Shown in pieces: positions 1-11,592 of a stretch of 64,000 nucleotides of DNA (the stretch's first letter is position 1; each line of letters starts with the position of its first letter). Position numbers and translations under genes: made by a program. The stretch comes from Triticum aestivum. Its lineage: Eukaryota; Streptophyta; Magnoliopsida; Poales; Poaceae. The notes below the pieces were generated by a model, which worked only from the letters and a program-made list of their open reading frames with translations, was not told the DNA's origin and searched no databases. The stretch covers positions 142,094,461 through 142,158,460 of the forward strand of contig NC_057807.1 in assembly GCF_018294505.1 (NCBI RefSeq), given 5' to 3'.

Positions 1-860
1 ATAAGCTTGGGAGGGATTTCATTACCGGATTTCCCAGAACCGAAGAAGATATGATTCTATCTGGGTAGTAGTTGATTCGATTGACCAAAGTGGCTCACTT
101 TATCCCAGTGAAAACCACCTATACAAGTGAGAAGTTGGCCAAGATATATTTGACCAGGATTGTATGTCTGCATGGAGTTCCGTGGACCATCGCATCAGAT
201 AGAGGAACACAATTTACCTCAAAGTTTTGGAATCAGCTGCACCAGACTTTGGGTACTAGGCTAGAGTTCAGTACAGCCTCTCATCCGCAGACAGATGGAT
301 AAATCGAGGGAGTCAATCAGATTCTGGAGGACATGTTGAGAGCATGTGTGCTAGATTATGGATCTAGTAGTGATGATAATCTACCTTACGTGGAGTTCTC
401 ATACAACAACAGTTACCAAGCCAGTTTGAAGATGGCCCCTTTTAAAGTTTTGTATGGAGAAGGAGCCAGACACCGTTGATATGGGATGAAGCTGGAGACC
501 GTCAGTTGTTTGGACCAAGTATGATCAAGGAGTCAGAAGAGAATGTTAAGTTGATTCAAGATAGACTGAAGGTAGCTCAGTCCAGGCAGAAGAGTTATGC
601 AGACTCAAAAATGCAAGGAGGCAGTCTATGAAATTGGAGACAGAGCATGTCTTCGTGTGTCCCCTCTGCGAGGAGTTAAACTATTTGGAGTTAAGGGAAA
701 GTTAGCCCCGAGATTTGTAGGATCATACAGAGTTTTGGAGCATATGGGAGAAGTGGCCAACAAGTTGGAGTCACCCGAAGGACTGTCAGAAGTTCATGAT
801 GTGTTTCACGTTTCCCAGTTGAAGAAGTGCCATGCAGAGATGGCCAATATTCCCCTGTAA
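1..860 (+). pseudogene. Ty3/gypsy integrase C-terminal half, decayed
   Basis: Remnant of the pol gene of a Ty3/gypsy retrotransposon that enters from the left edge. The integrase core is readable: the first catalytic Asp lies near 74-76, the second is in SDRGTQF near 220, and the HPQTDG stretch leads to the Glu region at about 300-310. Positions 597-860 encode the C-terminal tail (KLAPRFVGSYRVLEHMGEVA, then VHDVFHVSQLKKC) that precedes the chromodomain in chromoviruses. A one-base shift just after the first Asp, a TAA at 300-302, and further shifts and stops between about 476 and 596 break the frame. Integrase would insert the element cDNA into chromosomal DNA in the nucleus, but this copy cannot make it. 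The tail suggests a Tekay/Reina-type chromovirus; the lineage is inferred. Confidence 0.85.
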
Positions 861-2036
861 GGACGGTTGACCCTGGAAAGGATAGTAATGATCCACGAAG
901 TGGAGTATGGACTTCATAAGTATAAGTTTTTATCTCGGTATGTGGGACATCCCACGAGGATGAAGAGATAAATTACTATTGGATATAAAGGAGGTATGAT
1001 GTTGGAAATTTGGATCAAGGTAAATTCCATGATGAGTCTGAGCAATCATGTCCTAGTTTGGTGCCAATAGAAGGAAGGAAGACAATATGTATTGGATGGA
1101 TTTAAGAATGCTAGGAAGCTGGATGTTAGAATAATGATCAGTTGTCCCGATGATGAGTTCAAGGACTACAAGTGATGAGATGGGCCATAACCCATAGGCC
1201 CAGGACCTGCCAAGAAGCAAGCACATTCTTGCTGAAGGGAAAACCCTTGGAAGAGGATATGCCTTTACCCACCGATGATTCTATAGGAGTTTACGCAAAA
1301 CCTGAGAGTTGTTAAGGAACGATATATGTTTGTTTGGCTTGCAGAATCAATGGATTATCCGAACTTGGTTCGTTGACAAGAGAAATTCTGCAATGCTTGT
1401 GAGGATGACCGAGTGTTAGAACGCGAGATTCGCTAAACCATGTACAAGGTAATGATTTGGGTGCGGGATGGATTGATCACTATACCGACTTACTCTTATT
1501 GTTCGCCTTGCTATGTGGGATGGTAAATCTGAGTGACTTACCTATAGTAGAGAGACGACGATATTAAACCTTGCTTGAACCATAGAATGGTATAGCAATT
1601 TTTCCCCTTGTACAAGGCAGTTGTTGCCAATCGTAGGTTATACGGTGAGGTTTAGCCCAGACCCATTTCCTGCAGGAGAAACCATAAATTGTTGACCACC
1701 ATGAGATATCGATAGTTGTTTAGTATTGGCGCCAGACCCATCATCCAAGAAGACCCAGTTTCGGAATAACCGTACCAAGATGAAAGGACAGAAGTATTGA
1801 GGAAAGGTTATGCCGCTACCGGAAGAGCCCAGAGAAGGAATTATATTGAAGATCTGAGAAGACCGACACTCTCAACAATAAGGATGGAGTATATGAGTTT
1901 TGATGGAACCGTAACCATGTTTCTAAGGGTGGTAGCACCCGAGACCCCGGAGACGATCGATGGATTTTGAGAAGACCCCCAAACCCTAACCTATTTCTTG
2001 CTAGCCTCTCCGAATCTCGAGGACGAGATTCATTTT
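861..2036 (+). other. pol-to-LTR spacer of the first gypsy element
   Basis: This 1.2 kb stretch lies between the end of the integrase tail and the polypurine tract. I see no open frame of useful length and no recognisable chromodomain, although one is expected just after the integrase tail in this group. It is best read as decayed 3' coding and untranslated sequence of the same element. Confidence 0.55.
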
Positions 2037-2050
2037 AAGGGTGGTAGGTT
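2037..2050 (+). other. polypurine tract of the first gypsy element
   Basis: The purine-rich run aagggtggtaggtt ends immediately before the LTR start TGTAACATCCC. This is the expected position of the plus-strand primer for reverse transcription. Confidence 0.65.
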
Positions 2051-5000
2051 TGTAACATCCCAAAATTCTAAATTTTGGAATGTTATATCAAATAGATAGA
2101 TTTGATTGATTGTTTGATTGTTGTGTGATTGATTGAGTGAAATTTGAAACTTTTTGAAAGTTAAATGAGAGGGAATAAAAGGACTTTCCCAAACTTTCAT
2201 TTTGCATTTTATGATCTTCATGAATTCGAATTCTTTTCACCACAAAACCCTGGAGAGAAGATGACATGACTTCTTCCATTTATTTAAATGACAAGGGGTG
2301 TTGAAATATTTGAATTTCATTTGGAAAAAATATTTCCAACCCAGGAACTTTATGCAACTCAATGATTTTCACGAGCGAAGATAAAATGACTTCTTCAAAA
2401 CATATGAAATATGAGTTGGGAGTTTCAAAGAATTAATTTCAAAGTTCTTTTGAATTTATTTTTCAATTTGGAGTTATTTGAGTTTTATTCAAATTATTTT
2501 TCTCCAAAAATAAAAATATATGGAAAATAGGGTAACATGATTCCCTACACCAGAAAATTGGAGAGAAATAAATTTGAATTAATTTTGGTATTTTTAAAAT
2601 GATTTTTACTGGATTTTACTAGGACAGAAGCACTCTTTGCTTTATTCGAATTTGTGTGTATTTTATTTGACTTTAGAAAAATGTTCAAGTCGTAGAAAAT
2701 CTTTTTCTGAAACTTTTGATATATTATGCCTATAGTATATTTTATTTATTTATTTTTGGTGGTTTATTATATTTAGTTTTCTGGAAAATGTTTTTTTAAA
2801 AAAAATCCCCGCCGCCGACTGGGCCGGCCCAGCGCCCGAGCCAGGCCACGGCCCAGCCCAACAGCGCCGCCATCTCCCTCGCGCGTGCCCGAGCAGGACT
2901 CCCCGAGTTCGAGCCACCGCCGCCGCTCGCCGTGGTCGCCCCGGCCTCCTCCTACCCCTTCCCCATGCCACCTCCTCGCCCCTCCCCATAAAAGGCACCG
3001 CCCCGACTCCCCTCTCTCTTTCCTCGCCTCGCCTCACTGCATCTTGCCGCCGCCGCGCGCATCTTGCCGCCGCCGCCGCGCCGCAGCCGCTCGCCCGCGC
3101 CACCGCACCGGTCCCCGCGCTGCCCTCGCCCCTCGCCACCCTCGCCCCTCGTCGCGAAGCCCCACCTCGCCGGAGTTCTCCGTCGCTGCTGCCCCGCCTC
3201 GCCGGAGTTAACCGCCGCCGCCTCCGGTTTATTTCCCTCGAACCGGTATAACCAATAAAACCCGGCCCGGTTTCTCTTCGGTTTTTCTTTTCAACGGTTT
3301 ATTGATTTAGGTTAATTTAATTAGAGATCGTTCGTCCGTTAGTTCTCCGTAGCGAACGTTCGTTATTTAGTATTTTTCTTTTATTTTAGTTTTCTGCCAG
3401 GGACCTATTCGCTAGGTTTTATTTTACAGATTTTTCCCCTGATTTTCAAACGATCGCTACTTTTTACTCGTTTGTCCAAATCCAATGAAACCAACGCCCA
3501 CTCCTTTGTTACAATCCCCTCTATCCAGTAAAACAACTTAAACATATTTTTGAAAGTTTAAAATTTGAATTAGATCAGATTTGAATTTGAACTTCGTTTA
3601 ATCATAACTTGAATTTTATAACTCCGATTTGAGTAATTCTTTTTGTATCTCAAAGCTCTTGACCTAAACTTTCTGATAAGGCCAAATTCACTTAATTTTG
3701 GTACTATTAGAAATTGTTTTATACTGCAAGAGTTATTTGCTTGGTTTTGATGTTTCCCGATGTTGTTCTCTTCGTTCTTTCCGATCTTTTGAGTGATTGC
3801 TTATGTGTGGTTACTATTGCTTGCTCATGATAGATTGACCGGAGTGTGACGAGTAGAACTATCAGGAGTTTTGAGTGCGAATCATCTTCATCAACATTGC
3901 AGGCAAGTTCACACTTTGATCATATCCCTTTCATACCCAGTTTTTATGCATTAGTTTCACCCTCAAACATTGCATGAGTAGGTTTGATAACATGTGGGTT
4001 TTGGGAAGTAGTTGCTGAGGTAGAACCTATTGCCCTGTTTATTATCAAACCCTTGGGAGTTACTTCTACGCGTTGCTTATTTTGCCATGCTATGCTCGTA
4101 GACGTGGATTGGGTTTGAGTGATTTCCATGACAGATGTGAGATTGTTAAATTAATGGTTTACTTAAGGTGGCAACTTTAATACACATCTGGGTGGACTGA
4201 GGCACCTGGGGTATCCAGTGATTGTCTGTTTTATTTTTGGAAATCCCGGGGTTACCATGTGATTCTCCTATGGACCGCCACCCAGGCTCAAAGGGAACTG
4301 AGTTTATTCATGCTAGAAGCTTCCGTGTGCAGCCGCAAGCTATTATGGGCTCTAGCATAGTTGAGTAAGTTACGTGAAGCTCTTGAAGAGGTGGATCAGC
4401 AGGTAGTGGGTTTGTAGGTTTGGTATGGTCTGCCCGGAGTAGAGAGTTAATGTTTCTGAAAGACTGTGTCTCGGTCATCCGTTTCTCAAACATCATGTAG
4501 TGCGAGGAATCAGCGGAGGCGATCGAGTCTTGCGGGGAAAAGTGCGCAAACCTCTGCAGAGTGTACAATCTAATCATGGTTAGCCGTGTCCCCGGTTATG
4601 GACAATTCTGAGTATCTAGTACTTGAGTATTCGCATGTATCTCAACACTTTTAAATTAATCTTGCTGGGTTGTTAACTATTTTAATTGGGATCATTGAGT
4701 TGGGGTTACCTTCTCAAATGATGTTTCAACCACCATGATAGTTAAATTAAAATTTATTCCTTTGTAGTAGGGAAAAATTGGCTTTTCGCAAAAACATTAT
4801 AACCATAGAGCCTCCACCAGCCAAATATGCATGTAGTGATAGCCTTTATTCATCATTGCTCTATGGTGTGAATTTGCCAGTACATTCAATGTACTGACCC
4901 TCTATGGCTGCAACGTCTCATGTTGCAGGATCTTACGACGAGTAAGTGATACGTTAGGGTTACGATTTCTACACTCAACTTTGCCGTTGGTGTTGATGGG

Positions 5001-5172
5001 AATCCACAACCTTGTTACTTCCGCTATTTTGGATTGAGGTAATAGTATTTACGTTACTTTATACATGTGATTTACCTCTGTTATAAATCCTCGAGTACTA
5101 TGTGTGTCAGCATACCGATCCAGGGTTGACAGTAAGCACAGAGACTTGACCCATTCTGGTCGGGTCGCTGCA
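2051..5172 (+). mobile_element. 3' LTR of a Ty3/gypsy element (about 3.1 kb)
   Basis: The repeat starts TGTAACATCCCAAAATTC directly after a polypurine tract and most likely ends near ...GGGTCGCTGCA, giving TG...CA ends. The end is approximate because the partner LTR and target duplication lie outside the window. It contains a very GC-rich block (about 2805-3240) just around a TATA-like site, which resembles the promoter and transcript leader of long chromovirus LTRs. Short open frames in the GC-rich block follow base composition and are not genes. I did not assign a family name. Confidence 0.7.
2987..2995 (+). promoter_or_regulatory. putative TATA box of the 3.1 kb LTR
   Basis: cataaaagg is followed by a C/T-rich stretch (cccctctctctttcctc), a usual setting for the transcription start of a plant LTR promoter. 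The assignment rests on motif and position only. Confidence 0.45.
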
Positions 5173-6120
5173 GTGGCATATCATTCATCCCATTCCTCAC
5201 TAACAGTGGGGAGGAGGATTAAACGAGTAATTACAGAGTATCGGCATGGCGTGGGGCGGATTTGGCACCAACAACGATGAGTGCGGGGTCCTCACCATGC
5301 TGAGCATGCCACTCCTCCTCCTCGGCGAGGAGGGTGGGATCCTCCTATGGGGCATCCAACACGTCATGACGATCCTACTCCTTAGAGATGAGGGTGGCCT
5401 CCTCGTCCAACCAGTTTCTCCTCCTCCGAGAGCAACACCCACTCCAATAGCAGGGGAAGTGACACGGTGAGGAGAAGGAAAGTGGAGAATGAAGTGAAAG
5501 GAGGAGATGTAAGTGGAGTTGTGGGAGGCGGGGAAAGGAGAGAACACGGGGAACCACCAACCTTTCTATAGACGCGCGCAGTGGGAAACCTGCTGGGTGA
5601 TGGGAAAAAGTGGCATGAAACATGGGAGGAAATGGGGCGAACAGTTGTGCACGTGCTGACCATGATTAATTGGCATGTTTCCTGCTGAGATGAGCGACGA
5701 GATTATTATGCTTGTGTGTACCATTGACAAGAAGATAAGAAAGGTCACGCGGGATGATGATGAGAGAGGTGAAACTTCCATCCCGCATGGGCGGTTGGTG
5801 ATGGAGCGCACTCAAAAGCAACACCCCCAGCCTCCATAGGCTTGGGGGCTCGACTTGGCATCGCCTCCAAAAATATGGCGATTGAGTGTGTGATGGCGAC
5901 TCTGCTAGACTAGTCTTTTCGGCCACAATCGCCATATGAGCGGTTATTATGGCGTTTGACCACATATGGCAACTCTACTAGAGTTGCATTAAGGATAGCT
6001 CATGCCCCTGCGTTGGTGACTACGCCATAGCCCCCTCGTGTCACATGCATGGCGGCCTCCCCTCCCATCCAGTCCACCAGGGCGTCTTCTTGTTTGTGAA
6101 TTATGGATCCCCATCGGTTC
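5173..6120. other. unassigned low-copy-like sequence
   Basis: No convincing gene or transposon domain is visible. There is a run of G-rich sequence on the plus strand (5260-5560) whose antisense reading is C/T-rich, and a 10-bp inverted repeat (tatggcgatt at about 5875 and aatcgccata at about 5927). Open frames on both strands are short and compositionally driven. Confidence 0.4.
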
Positions 6121-7310
6121 CAACGTAGTGCTTACCGATGAGTGTATTTTTGCTCTTGTTTTTATGTGTGCTTAAACCGAATAATCCTAGATTTTCTGAG
6201 ATAATCACTTTGATTTGATTTACTTATGGCTAATTAATAATTTTTTTTTGCAAATCTCTTTGTTTATTTTGTTCCCTACTGGGGTGGACCATTCTAGGTG
6301 CAATATCAAGTTATAAATAGAACATAATAGGTGCGGTGATCCACCCCAATCAATTTGAAATAGAAACATTAATTTCTCAATCCCATCAAATATTGATGGT
6401 CATACCCAAAAAAATATCGAACCCAACAGAAATTTCTGCCATGGCAATCATTTTCTTCTCCCATGACAAATGTTTTGAAACCAATTTGAATTGATCACAC
6501 CTTGTTATTCGTTGTTTAAAACTTAGGAATTATTTTTTGCTTTATGTTCAATAGTACCACAACTGAGCATTAGAACCTTATCACCCAAGTTTGAACCTTT
6601 CAAATTCAAAGTTATTTAAATTTGAATTCAAACTAAGTTGAACCTAAAACCCATACTATAAGTCCAATCAAATGAATGCTTTTGTAAATTGATTCATATG
6701 ATGACCACAACCTATTTGAACTATTTTGAGAACAACCCAAACCTTTCAAGTTTCAATTATTTCAAATTTGAACACAAATCTAGTTTGAATAATAACTTCC
6801 AAACCCACTTGAATTTTAACATGAATCGTTGTGTACATTATTCAATTGTTGAACCCAAACCAACCAAATCTTTTTGAATCAATTAAGGACATTTTGATGT
6901 ACACATAGCCACCTCAGATAAGATCATGATCGTTACATGTGGATATATTTTCTAGGTGATCTCAATTAATAATTACACCATATATTACTTTGTTGCCTAA
7001 GACAAAATTACGACACCAGGTTTTATTTTGTATAGAATTAACAAAGAATTCTACAAGCCATATGTCAAGTTGAAGAAAGAGATCACCAGCTTTTTGAAAC
7101 AACTAGCAGAAACACTGGTTATTTGCATCCAAGAAAAGAAAATATATTCTGAATGGCCCTGCAAGAGGTGCAACGTTCATGCAAGGAGCTGGGCCCGGAC
7201 CCATGTGATGCGACATGATGCATGCATGAAATTTATTGGGCTTCAAAAGCCCTCATGTCGTACGACCCTGGAGATCGATCCACCGACTCCAAGTCAAGCG
7301 GTGGCTGCCC
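6121..7310. other. AT-rich sequence, possibly the upstream part of the following LTR
   Basis: The stretch is AT-rich, with many aaatttgaat-type words typical of the 5' part of long gypsy LTRs. A short inverted repeat, ggggtggacc (6290s) against ggtccacccc-like sequence (6340s), could form a hairpin of about 65 bases. A 99-codon open frame at 7028-7327 matches nothing I recognise and overlaps the presumed LTR. I see no gene. Confidence 0.4.
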
Positions 7311-7741
7311 TCGATCATCCAAAATAAATAGCTAGCCTACATTAGGGTTTAGACTCGGATTTTGTTTAGAGGAGTTTAGCTGTTGCTGCTTTTATTTGTC
7401 TTCGCTCGTAGCGGCTAGTGAGACCGTCAAGACATCTTATCGGAAACCCAATTATTTAGTCTTGTGAGATTTTATTTCAACTAGCATATCGGCAATTTAG
7501 ATTGCTTGGCTATTATTTTCTTGCATGTTCTTCGATTTGCTTGCAGGAAAAATCCTTCATGGATAGGTCAATCATGCCATTGGTTTGGTCAATAACACAA
7601 TGGAGTTGGTACAACGGCTGAAATGGATATCAGCTGTGTACGGTTCTCCCTGTATGGTTGGTAGCCGGATCGTGAGGGACGAGTCGCCAAAAATCGTAGT
7701 TATCTCCTCTCATCGAAAAATTGGCCCCCCAGTTCACATCA
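7311..7741 (+). mobile_element. 3' part of an LTR
   Basis: The end of a gypsy-type 5' LTR is suggested by a TATA-like aaataaatag (about 7321) and a T-rich leader, ending in ...cagttcacatca just before a primer-binding site. The upstream boundary of this LTR was not found. The style recalls the Athila/Sabrina-type elements of wheat relatives, but I do not name the family. Confidence 0.5.
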
Positions 7742-7743
7742 GG

Positions 7744-7752
7744 TGGTATCAG
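7744..7752 (+). other. primer-binding site (initiator Met-tRNA type)
   Basis: tggtatcag matches the common retroelement primer-binding site complementary to the 3' end of initiator methionine tRNA. It follows the LTR end at the normal distance. The element is cut off before any coding sequence. Confidence 0.55.
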
Positions 7753-8144
7753 TTTTCAAGTTCATCGATGAGAGATTTACAGTTTTATTAGGTTAGATTG
7801 TTTTTCAGTCCTACAACCAACAAAAAAACAAAAAAATAGATTAGTTCATCTATCACATCTACCTTTTTATCCTTTAGCAATTTTTGCATCTAGTATTTGT
7901 GTTGTTGAATTTTTGGTTGCATTCATCTAATACTAGTGCTGGTCTAGGTTAGTCCGAGAGAAAATTGGTCTAGATTAGTCCGAGAGAAAATTATCTACTA
8001 GATTGAACTTTGTTTTTGTCCACCATATTTTCCTGTGCAAGTTCATCGTGATCTAGAAAGGTAAAAAGACGAATCTTCCTCTGTTCGGTTACGTGTCCAC
8101 CACACCAGTCCATCCACATGCTGCATCATCCGTGTACTATGTGT
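7753..8144 (+). other. leader remnant after the primer-binding site
   Basis: AT-rich sequence without an open frame, including an exact short duplication of the phrase ggtctag(a/g)ttagtccgagaga around 7942-7990. It is presumably the untranslated leader of the truncated element, interrupted by the LTR that starts at 8145. Confidence 0.4.
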
Positions 8145-9493
8145 TGATACGTCTCCAACGTATCCATAATTTTTTATTGTTCCATGCTGTTATATTATCA
8201 ATCTTGATTGTTTTATATTTATTTTATAGCAACTTTATAACAGTTTTTGGGACTAACCTATTGACATAGTGCCCAATGCCAGTTGCTGTTTTTTCTTATT
8301 TTTCACTTCGCAGAATATCCATATCAAAGGAAGTTCGAATGCGGCGAAACTTTTTGGAGATTTTTTCTGCCCAGAAGACACTCAGGAGGCCAAGGAGGTG
8401 CACCCGAGGAGTCCAGTGGGCCCACTAGGCACCAGGGCACGCTAGAGGCCCCAGGCGCGCCCTGCATATTCCAGAAACCCTAGGGGAGTCGAGAGATCAG
8501 AGTTTCCACCACCGCAAGTTCCAGAAGCACGAGATCCAATCTAGAGGCATTTTCCGGCACCTTGCCGGAGGGATCAATGATCACGGAGGGGTTCTTCATC
8601 ATCACCCTTGCCCCTCTGATGAATAGTTTACCACAGACCTATGGGTCCATTGGCAGTAGCTAGATGACTTCTTCTCTCTTTTTGATATTCAATACAATGT
8701 TCTCCTCGATGTTCTTGGAGGCCTATTTGATGTAACTCTTGTTTGCGGTGTTTTGTTGGGATTCGACGAATAGTGAGTTTATGATTAGATCTATCTATGA
8801 ATATTATTTGAGTCTCTGTTGAACTCTTATATGCATTATTGTTATAGCCTCGTATTTCTTCTCCGAAACTTTGGTTTGGTTTGGCCGACTAGATTGTTTT
8901 TTCTTGCCATGGGAAGAGGTGCTTTATGATGGGTTCGATCTTGCGGTGCTCAATTTAGTGACCGAAGGAGACATGACATGCATTTATCATTGTCATTCAG
9001 GATAAAAAGATGGGGTCTATTCCTACATCAATAGATCTTGTCTACATCATGTCATTGTTCTTATTGCATTACTCTGTTTTCCATGAACTTAATACACTAG
9101 ATGCATGCTGGATAGCGATCGATGTGTGGAGTGATAGTAGTAGATGTATGCATGAGTCGGTCTACTAATCTTGGACATGATGCCTATATACATGATCATT
9201 GCCTTGGATATCATCATAATTATTTGCTTTTCTATCAATTGCCCAGCCGTAATTTGTTTACCCACCGTATGCTAGTTTCTTAGAGAAGCCTCTGGTGAAA
9301 TCTACGGCCCCCGAGTCTATTTTCTATCATATTGTTTTCAGATCTATTAATCCAAAAATCCAAAAATACCTTGCTGCACTTTTTCTTTACTATTTATTTT
9401 GTGTTTTTGTTAGATCTATTTATCCAATCTCATACAATTTAATCTATCTCAATACCGAGGAGGGATTGACAAGCCCTCTTGCGCGTTGAGTTG
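8145..9493 (+). mobile_element. Athila-type LTR, first copy
   Basis: The repeat starts TGATACGTCTCCAACGTATC and carries the features of a very abundant Triticeae Athila-group LTR: a GC-rich block, tcttggaggcc...gatgtaactc, and a run ending gggattgacaagccctcttgcgcgttg. It stops a few tens of bases short of the usual LTR end, because a second copy of the same LTR begins at 9494. No primer-binding site or polypurine tract flanks it, so it is a solo or rearranged LTR rather than part of an intact element. I associate the sequence with the WHAM/Sumana-like families only tentatively. A related LTR lies on the minus strand at 27419-28391 and 38015-38567. Confidence 0.75.
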
Positions 9494-9822
9494 TGATACG
9501 TCTCCAATGTATCTATAATTTTTGATTGTTCCATGTTGTTATATTATCATTCTTGGATGTTTTATATTCATTTTATAGCAACTTCATATCATTTTTTGGG
9601 ACTAACCTATTGATATAGTGCCCAGTGCCACTTGCTGTTTTTGCTTGTTCTTTACTTCGCAGAATATCAGTACCAAACGGAGTCCAAACCAGCGAAATGT
9701 TTTGGAGATTTTTTGGACCAGAAGACACCCAGTGGGCCAACAAAGTAACAAATGGGAGGCCCGTGGGGTGCACTACCCACCAGGGCGCACCCAGGAGCCC
9801 AGGCTCTCCGAGGGGGGTTGCG
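9494..9822 (+). mobile_element. Athila-type LTR, second truncated copy in tandem
   Basis: TGATACGTCTCCAATGTATC restarts the same LTR immediately after the first copy and continues with the same order of words (ttttgggactaacctattga, acttcgcagaatatca) for about 330 bp. It then breaks off in the GC-rich region. The two copies are direct and head-to-tail. The 3' breakpoint at about 9822 is approximate. Confidence 0.7.
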
Positions 9823-10621
9823 CCGCTAGACATCCCCTCTCTATGTGTCGTCATGGGTGTGCTTGTTGTGTTGTGGGGCGCGATCGGAAGGTTGAAGAGA
9901 CTAAGGTTATAATGGCCATAGGAATTAAAGGGGAGGCCGGACGGCACGTCTTGATGGCGGTTCTAATTCGCAGCGCATAATTCTATTGTGCTGCACAAAA
10001 CTGCATCGCGTGGCAACGCGTGCGGCGCAACCGCATGCATATGGGGCCTTCGATGTGATCATGCGCAGGCCCAACTGCTGGCAGAGCACGCGCGGAGGGA
10101 CGCGAGCAGAGTGCTCTGCGGTCGCCTGGATGGCGAGCAACCATATATATGCATATAGCAGTTGAACACGCAAGGAAAAGCTGTACACAACCCAAGCGCG
10201 CCGCAACACCTAATGGTTGAACTGTTTGTATAGATTAAGCACGACTACTTAATCTATGAATGAAATCTATGCTTAATTACTGAATTTTAGTTGCAAAAAT
10301 TAGATAGTGCTAGTGATTTTTAGCTGCATATTTTGACAAATCGCCATTGGAACCGCTGGATGTCCTCTCCGTATGTGTTGTCATGGGTGTGCTTATTGTG
10401 TCGTGCACCGGCCCCAAACACTCGCAACACAACTTATAAATTGACGGATGGAGTACTAGTACAGTGATGCATATAATTAAGCAAAGGGATCACACATGTC
10501 TGTATTGACTGGAACGAGAATGCAATAGCACAATAAGAATTAAGGAGGCAAGAAGAAAGATGCATCCATCAATGTACGACCTCCTCCTCCTAACTCAGTG
10601 CGCCGGGCCACCGACCGACGG
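9823..10621. other. low-copy spacer with duplicated segments
   Basis: No gene is seen. A ~55 bp segment at 9832-9884 (catcccctctctatgtgtcg...) recurs in diverged form at 10351-10408. A ~80 bp segment at 10262-10345 recurs at 11511-11592 beyond the neighbouring gene. Around 10435-10460, ttgacggatggagtac resembles a worn Stowaway MITE end. Confidence 0.45.
10262..10345 (+). repeat. direct repeat flanking the 10622-11164 gene, left copy
   Basis: The segment from tctatgcttaattactgaa to ttttgacaaatcgc is nearly identical to 11511-11592, with only a few substitutions by eye. The two copies bracket the predicted gene at a distance of about 1.25 kb. The orientation is direct, so this is not a terminal inverted repeat. 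Confidence 0.75.
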
Positions 10622-11164
10622 CTAAGGAGCGGCGGCTTTTGTGGTGAGGTCAAGGTGCTTCTCAGCAAAGGCATCCAAGGCTTCCAGCAAGTTGAATAAG
10701 GCCAACGTCATAGCGTCCTCACTGGCCTTGTAGATACATATGTACACGATTTGCTCATATACGTGGATGTGTAGGTCGACAAATTCTTGCAGGGCGAGGC
10801 GCCTCGCGGCGAGCGCGACCTCCACGTGGACATTCTTCATGGCGTTGGCGGGCAGTCGCAGTGCCGCCAGTGCTTGAAAGAGGTTCCAACCATGGAGGCC
10901 GATTACGGTGGCAGGCAAGGAGGAGCCTGGGCGCGCGGGCTGGAGGAGTACGGTGATGTCGTCCGCAAGCTTCTTGACAGAGGTGAACTTGTTGGTGGTG
11001 GCAATGATCATCTGGTTCAACTGAGAGTCATAGCTGGCATCGACGGCGGCCATCCACCAGCCTGTCGCCAACACCGTCTGGAGACGATCCTTGGCGCCAT
11101 ACTGCAGGCCGGCGTCATGGATCATCTGGCATAGCCGCTGGCCGCTCGCGCGCATCGCCGCCAT
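10622..11164 (-). CDS. predicted 180-residue protein of unknown function
   Basis: I do not recognise this protein. It is a clean single open frame with no stops or shifts, unlike nearly everything else in the window. The chosen ATG at 11162-11164 lies in ccATGG context, about 96 bp downstream of a TATA box; an in-frame ATG 96 bp further upstream would place the start on the TATA box itself. The product is alanine- and leucine-rich and predicted largely helical. It has WWMAAVDAS near residue 35, a TNKFTSVKKLADDI stretch near residue 56, and an amphipathic C-terminal third (ALFNLLEALDAFAEKHLDL). There is no signal peptide or clear membrane span, and no intron is needed. It could be a lineage-specific gene or a captured fragment; expression is untested. 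Confidence 0.5.
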   Translation of the reverse strand: MAAMRASGQRLCQMIHDAGLQYGAKDRLQTVLATGWWMAAVDASYDSQLNQMIIATTNKFTSVKKLADDITVLLQPARPGSSLPATVIGLHGWNLFQALAALRLPANAMKNVHVEVALAARRLALQEFVDLHIHVYEQIVYICIYKASEDAMTLALFNLLEALDAFAEKHLDLTTKAAAP

Positions 11165-11259
11165 GGGTCTGGAGTGAGCACTTTTGCACTTAGTGTAGGT
11201 GCTTAGGCAAATGCTTAGGTGTGTACGATGTGGTAGATGCATTGGAATGGAGGGGCGCA

Positions 11260-11266
11260 TTTATAT
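11260..11266 (-). promoter_or_regulatory. TATA box for the 10622-11164 gene
   Basis: On the minus strand the sequence reads ATATAAA in a GC-richer surround. It lies about 96 bp from the chosen start codon, giving a likely leader of roughly 65 nt. The leader is C/A-rich without upstream ATGs in the last 60 nt, as is common in grass genes. Confidence 0.5.
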
Positions 11267-11510
11267 GAGTGCAAACTATGTTGCATTCACATCATGCTGC
11301 CTCTTTTCCTGGTCCTCCTCCCGTTACTTCCCTCATGCATTCATGATGCTAATTGAAGGAGGATGCATAATTGGCCGTTCAACGTTTCGGGAACCGCTAC
11401 CCTCTCCCTCGTCTGCATTAAAGCTGTATTGAGAACTGCGCCGCCCGCTGTCAAATCGAATAGTACCGCGTTGCCTGCTGCACGCCCTGCTGAACACGCC
11501 TCCTCGCCTC

Positions 11511-11592
11511 CATCTATGCTTAATTACTGAATTTTAGTTGCAAAAATTAGATACTACTAGTGATTTTTAGCTTCATATTTTGACAAATCGCA
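11511..11592 (+). repeat. direct repeat flanking the 10622-11164 gene, right copy
   Basis: Partner of 10262-10345. It runs on into a run of short degenerate units of about 25-30 bp based on tttgacaaatggcaatgttac (about 11578-11700). Confidence 0.75.

Noticed and set aside
2750..3258. Pro/Arg/Ala-rich open frames on both strands in the 3.1 kb LTR
   Set aside because: They follow the GC-rich composition of the LTR leader, and both strands look equally open.
5246..5663. Overlapping short ORFs on both strands at 5.2-5.7 kb
   Set aside because: No start context, domain or codon bias favours any of them; composition explains them.
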